Below, one piece after another: positions 22,948 to 23,131 of a stretch of 23,131 bases of DNA. This DNA is from UBA1479 sp963972065 (lineage in GTDB: Bacteria > Pseudomonadota > Alphaproteobacteria > Rhodospirillales > Casp-alpha2): the NCBI GenBank assembly GCA_963972065.1, contig CAXAVJ010000055.1, forward strand, positions 1 through 23,131, given 5' to 3'. A program made the translations under genes and the position numbers. Under the pieces are notes generated by a model. That model was not told the DNA's origin. It saw only the letters and a program-made list of their open reading frames with translations, and ran no database searches. Position 1 is the stretch's first letter; each line of letters opens with the position of its first letter.

Positions 22948-23131
22948 ACGGAGGCGGTGGCGAACGAAACCGTCTTATGGGCCAGTTTCCCCGGTTCGAA
23001 AAGAGGCGGGCCCCTATCTGCGCAGCAAACAGCGGCCACGAAACTTTAGCTTTTCATAACAAACCTTTGTTTATAGGCTGTTATCGGCTGATCCGATTCA
23101 CCCGGCGGGCATGCGGCTGCGGGCGGGTCGG
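22948..23131. other. Upstream region of the glycan operon
   Basis: No gene is seen. An AT-rich core (about 23041-23085) holds a perfect AACAAA-CC-TTTGTT inverted repeat (23058-23071) overlapping a TATAAA on the minus strand (23070-23075). A promoter for the operon probably lies here, but no -35 can be assigned. Confidence 0.4.

Overview
The window looks like chromosomal DNA from a GC-rich alphaproteobacterium. The strong GC bias, the glnK-amtB pair, a UbiH-family hydroxylase, a CGPC-type CnoX and the cnoX/LON-domain/UPF0434/DUF971 cluster all fit, and Rhodospirillales is my best guess. Assignments rest on motif recognition only; no database search was possible.

Region 1 (1-5.2 kb, minus strand): the 5' two thirds of ftsK run off the left edge. 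Upstream of it are a DapC-like PLP aminotransferase, a perfect intrinsic terminator, amtB and glnK, so nitrogen sensing and uptake sit beside septal DNA translocation. Region 2 (5.2-11.1 kb, plus strand): a UbiH/COQ6-type flavin hydroxylase, a 2OG-Fe(II) oxygenase, a secreted protein of unknown function, and a tight two-gene unit encoding a fumarate-reductase-like flavoprotein plus an iron-sulfur subunit. That pair departs from succinate dehydrogenase/fumarate reductase at the flavin-attachment site, in the substrate pocket and in the C-terminal cluster motif, and no membrane anchor is present. Region 3 (11.1-13 kb): a homocysteine S-methyltransferase-family gene diverges from a TetR regulator across an intergenic region holding two perfect inverted repeats. 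Region 4 (13-15.3 kb, minus): a compact housekeeping operon, cnoX - LON-domain protein - UPF0434/Trm112-like - DUF971.

Region 5 (15.5-23.1 kb): a tRNA-Gly(GCC) gene with its own promoter marks a visible change. Beyond it the sequence is less GC-rich and every gene is of the cell-surface or glycan type: a SAM methyltransferase (plus), then a tightly packed minus-strand operon read from 22.9 kb to 16.5 kb: a polytopic GT-C-like membrane protein, a GtrB/ArnC-like family 2 glycosyltransferase, a glutamine-hydrolysing asparagine-synthase-like amidotransferase, a UPF0104 flippase-like membrane protein and a PAPS-type sulfotransferase. Together these suggest a lipid-linked sugar pathway with amidation, sulfation and possibly methylation of a surface glycan or lipid. 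This is the best candidate for an undescribed system, with the atypical flavoprotein/Fe-S pair second.

No insertion sequence, CRISPR array or phage gene was seen.
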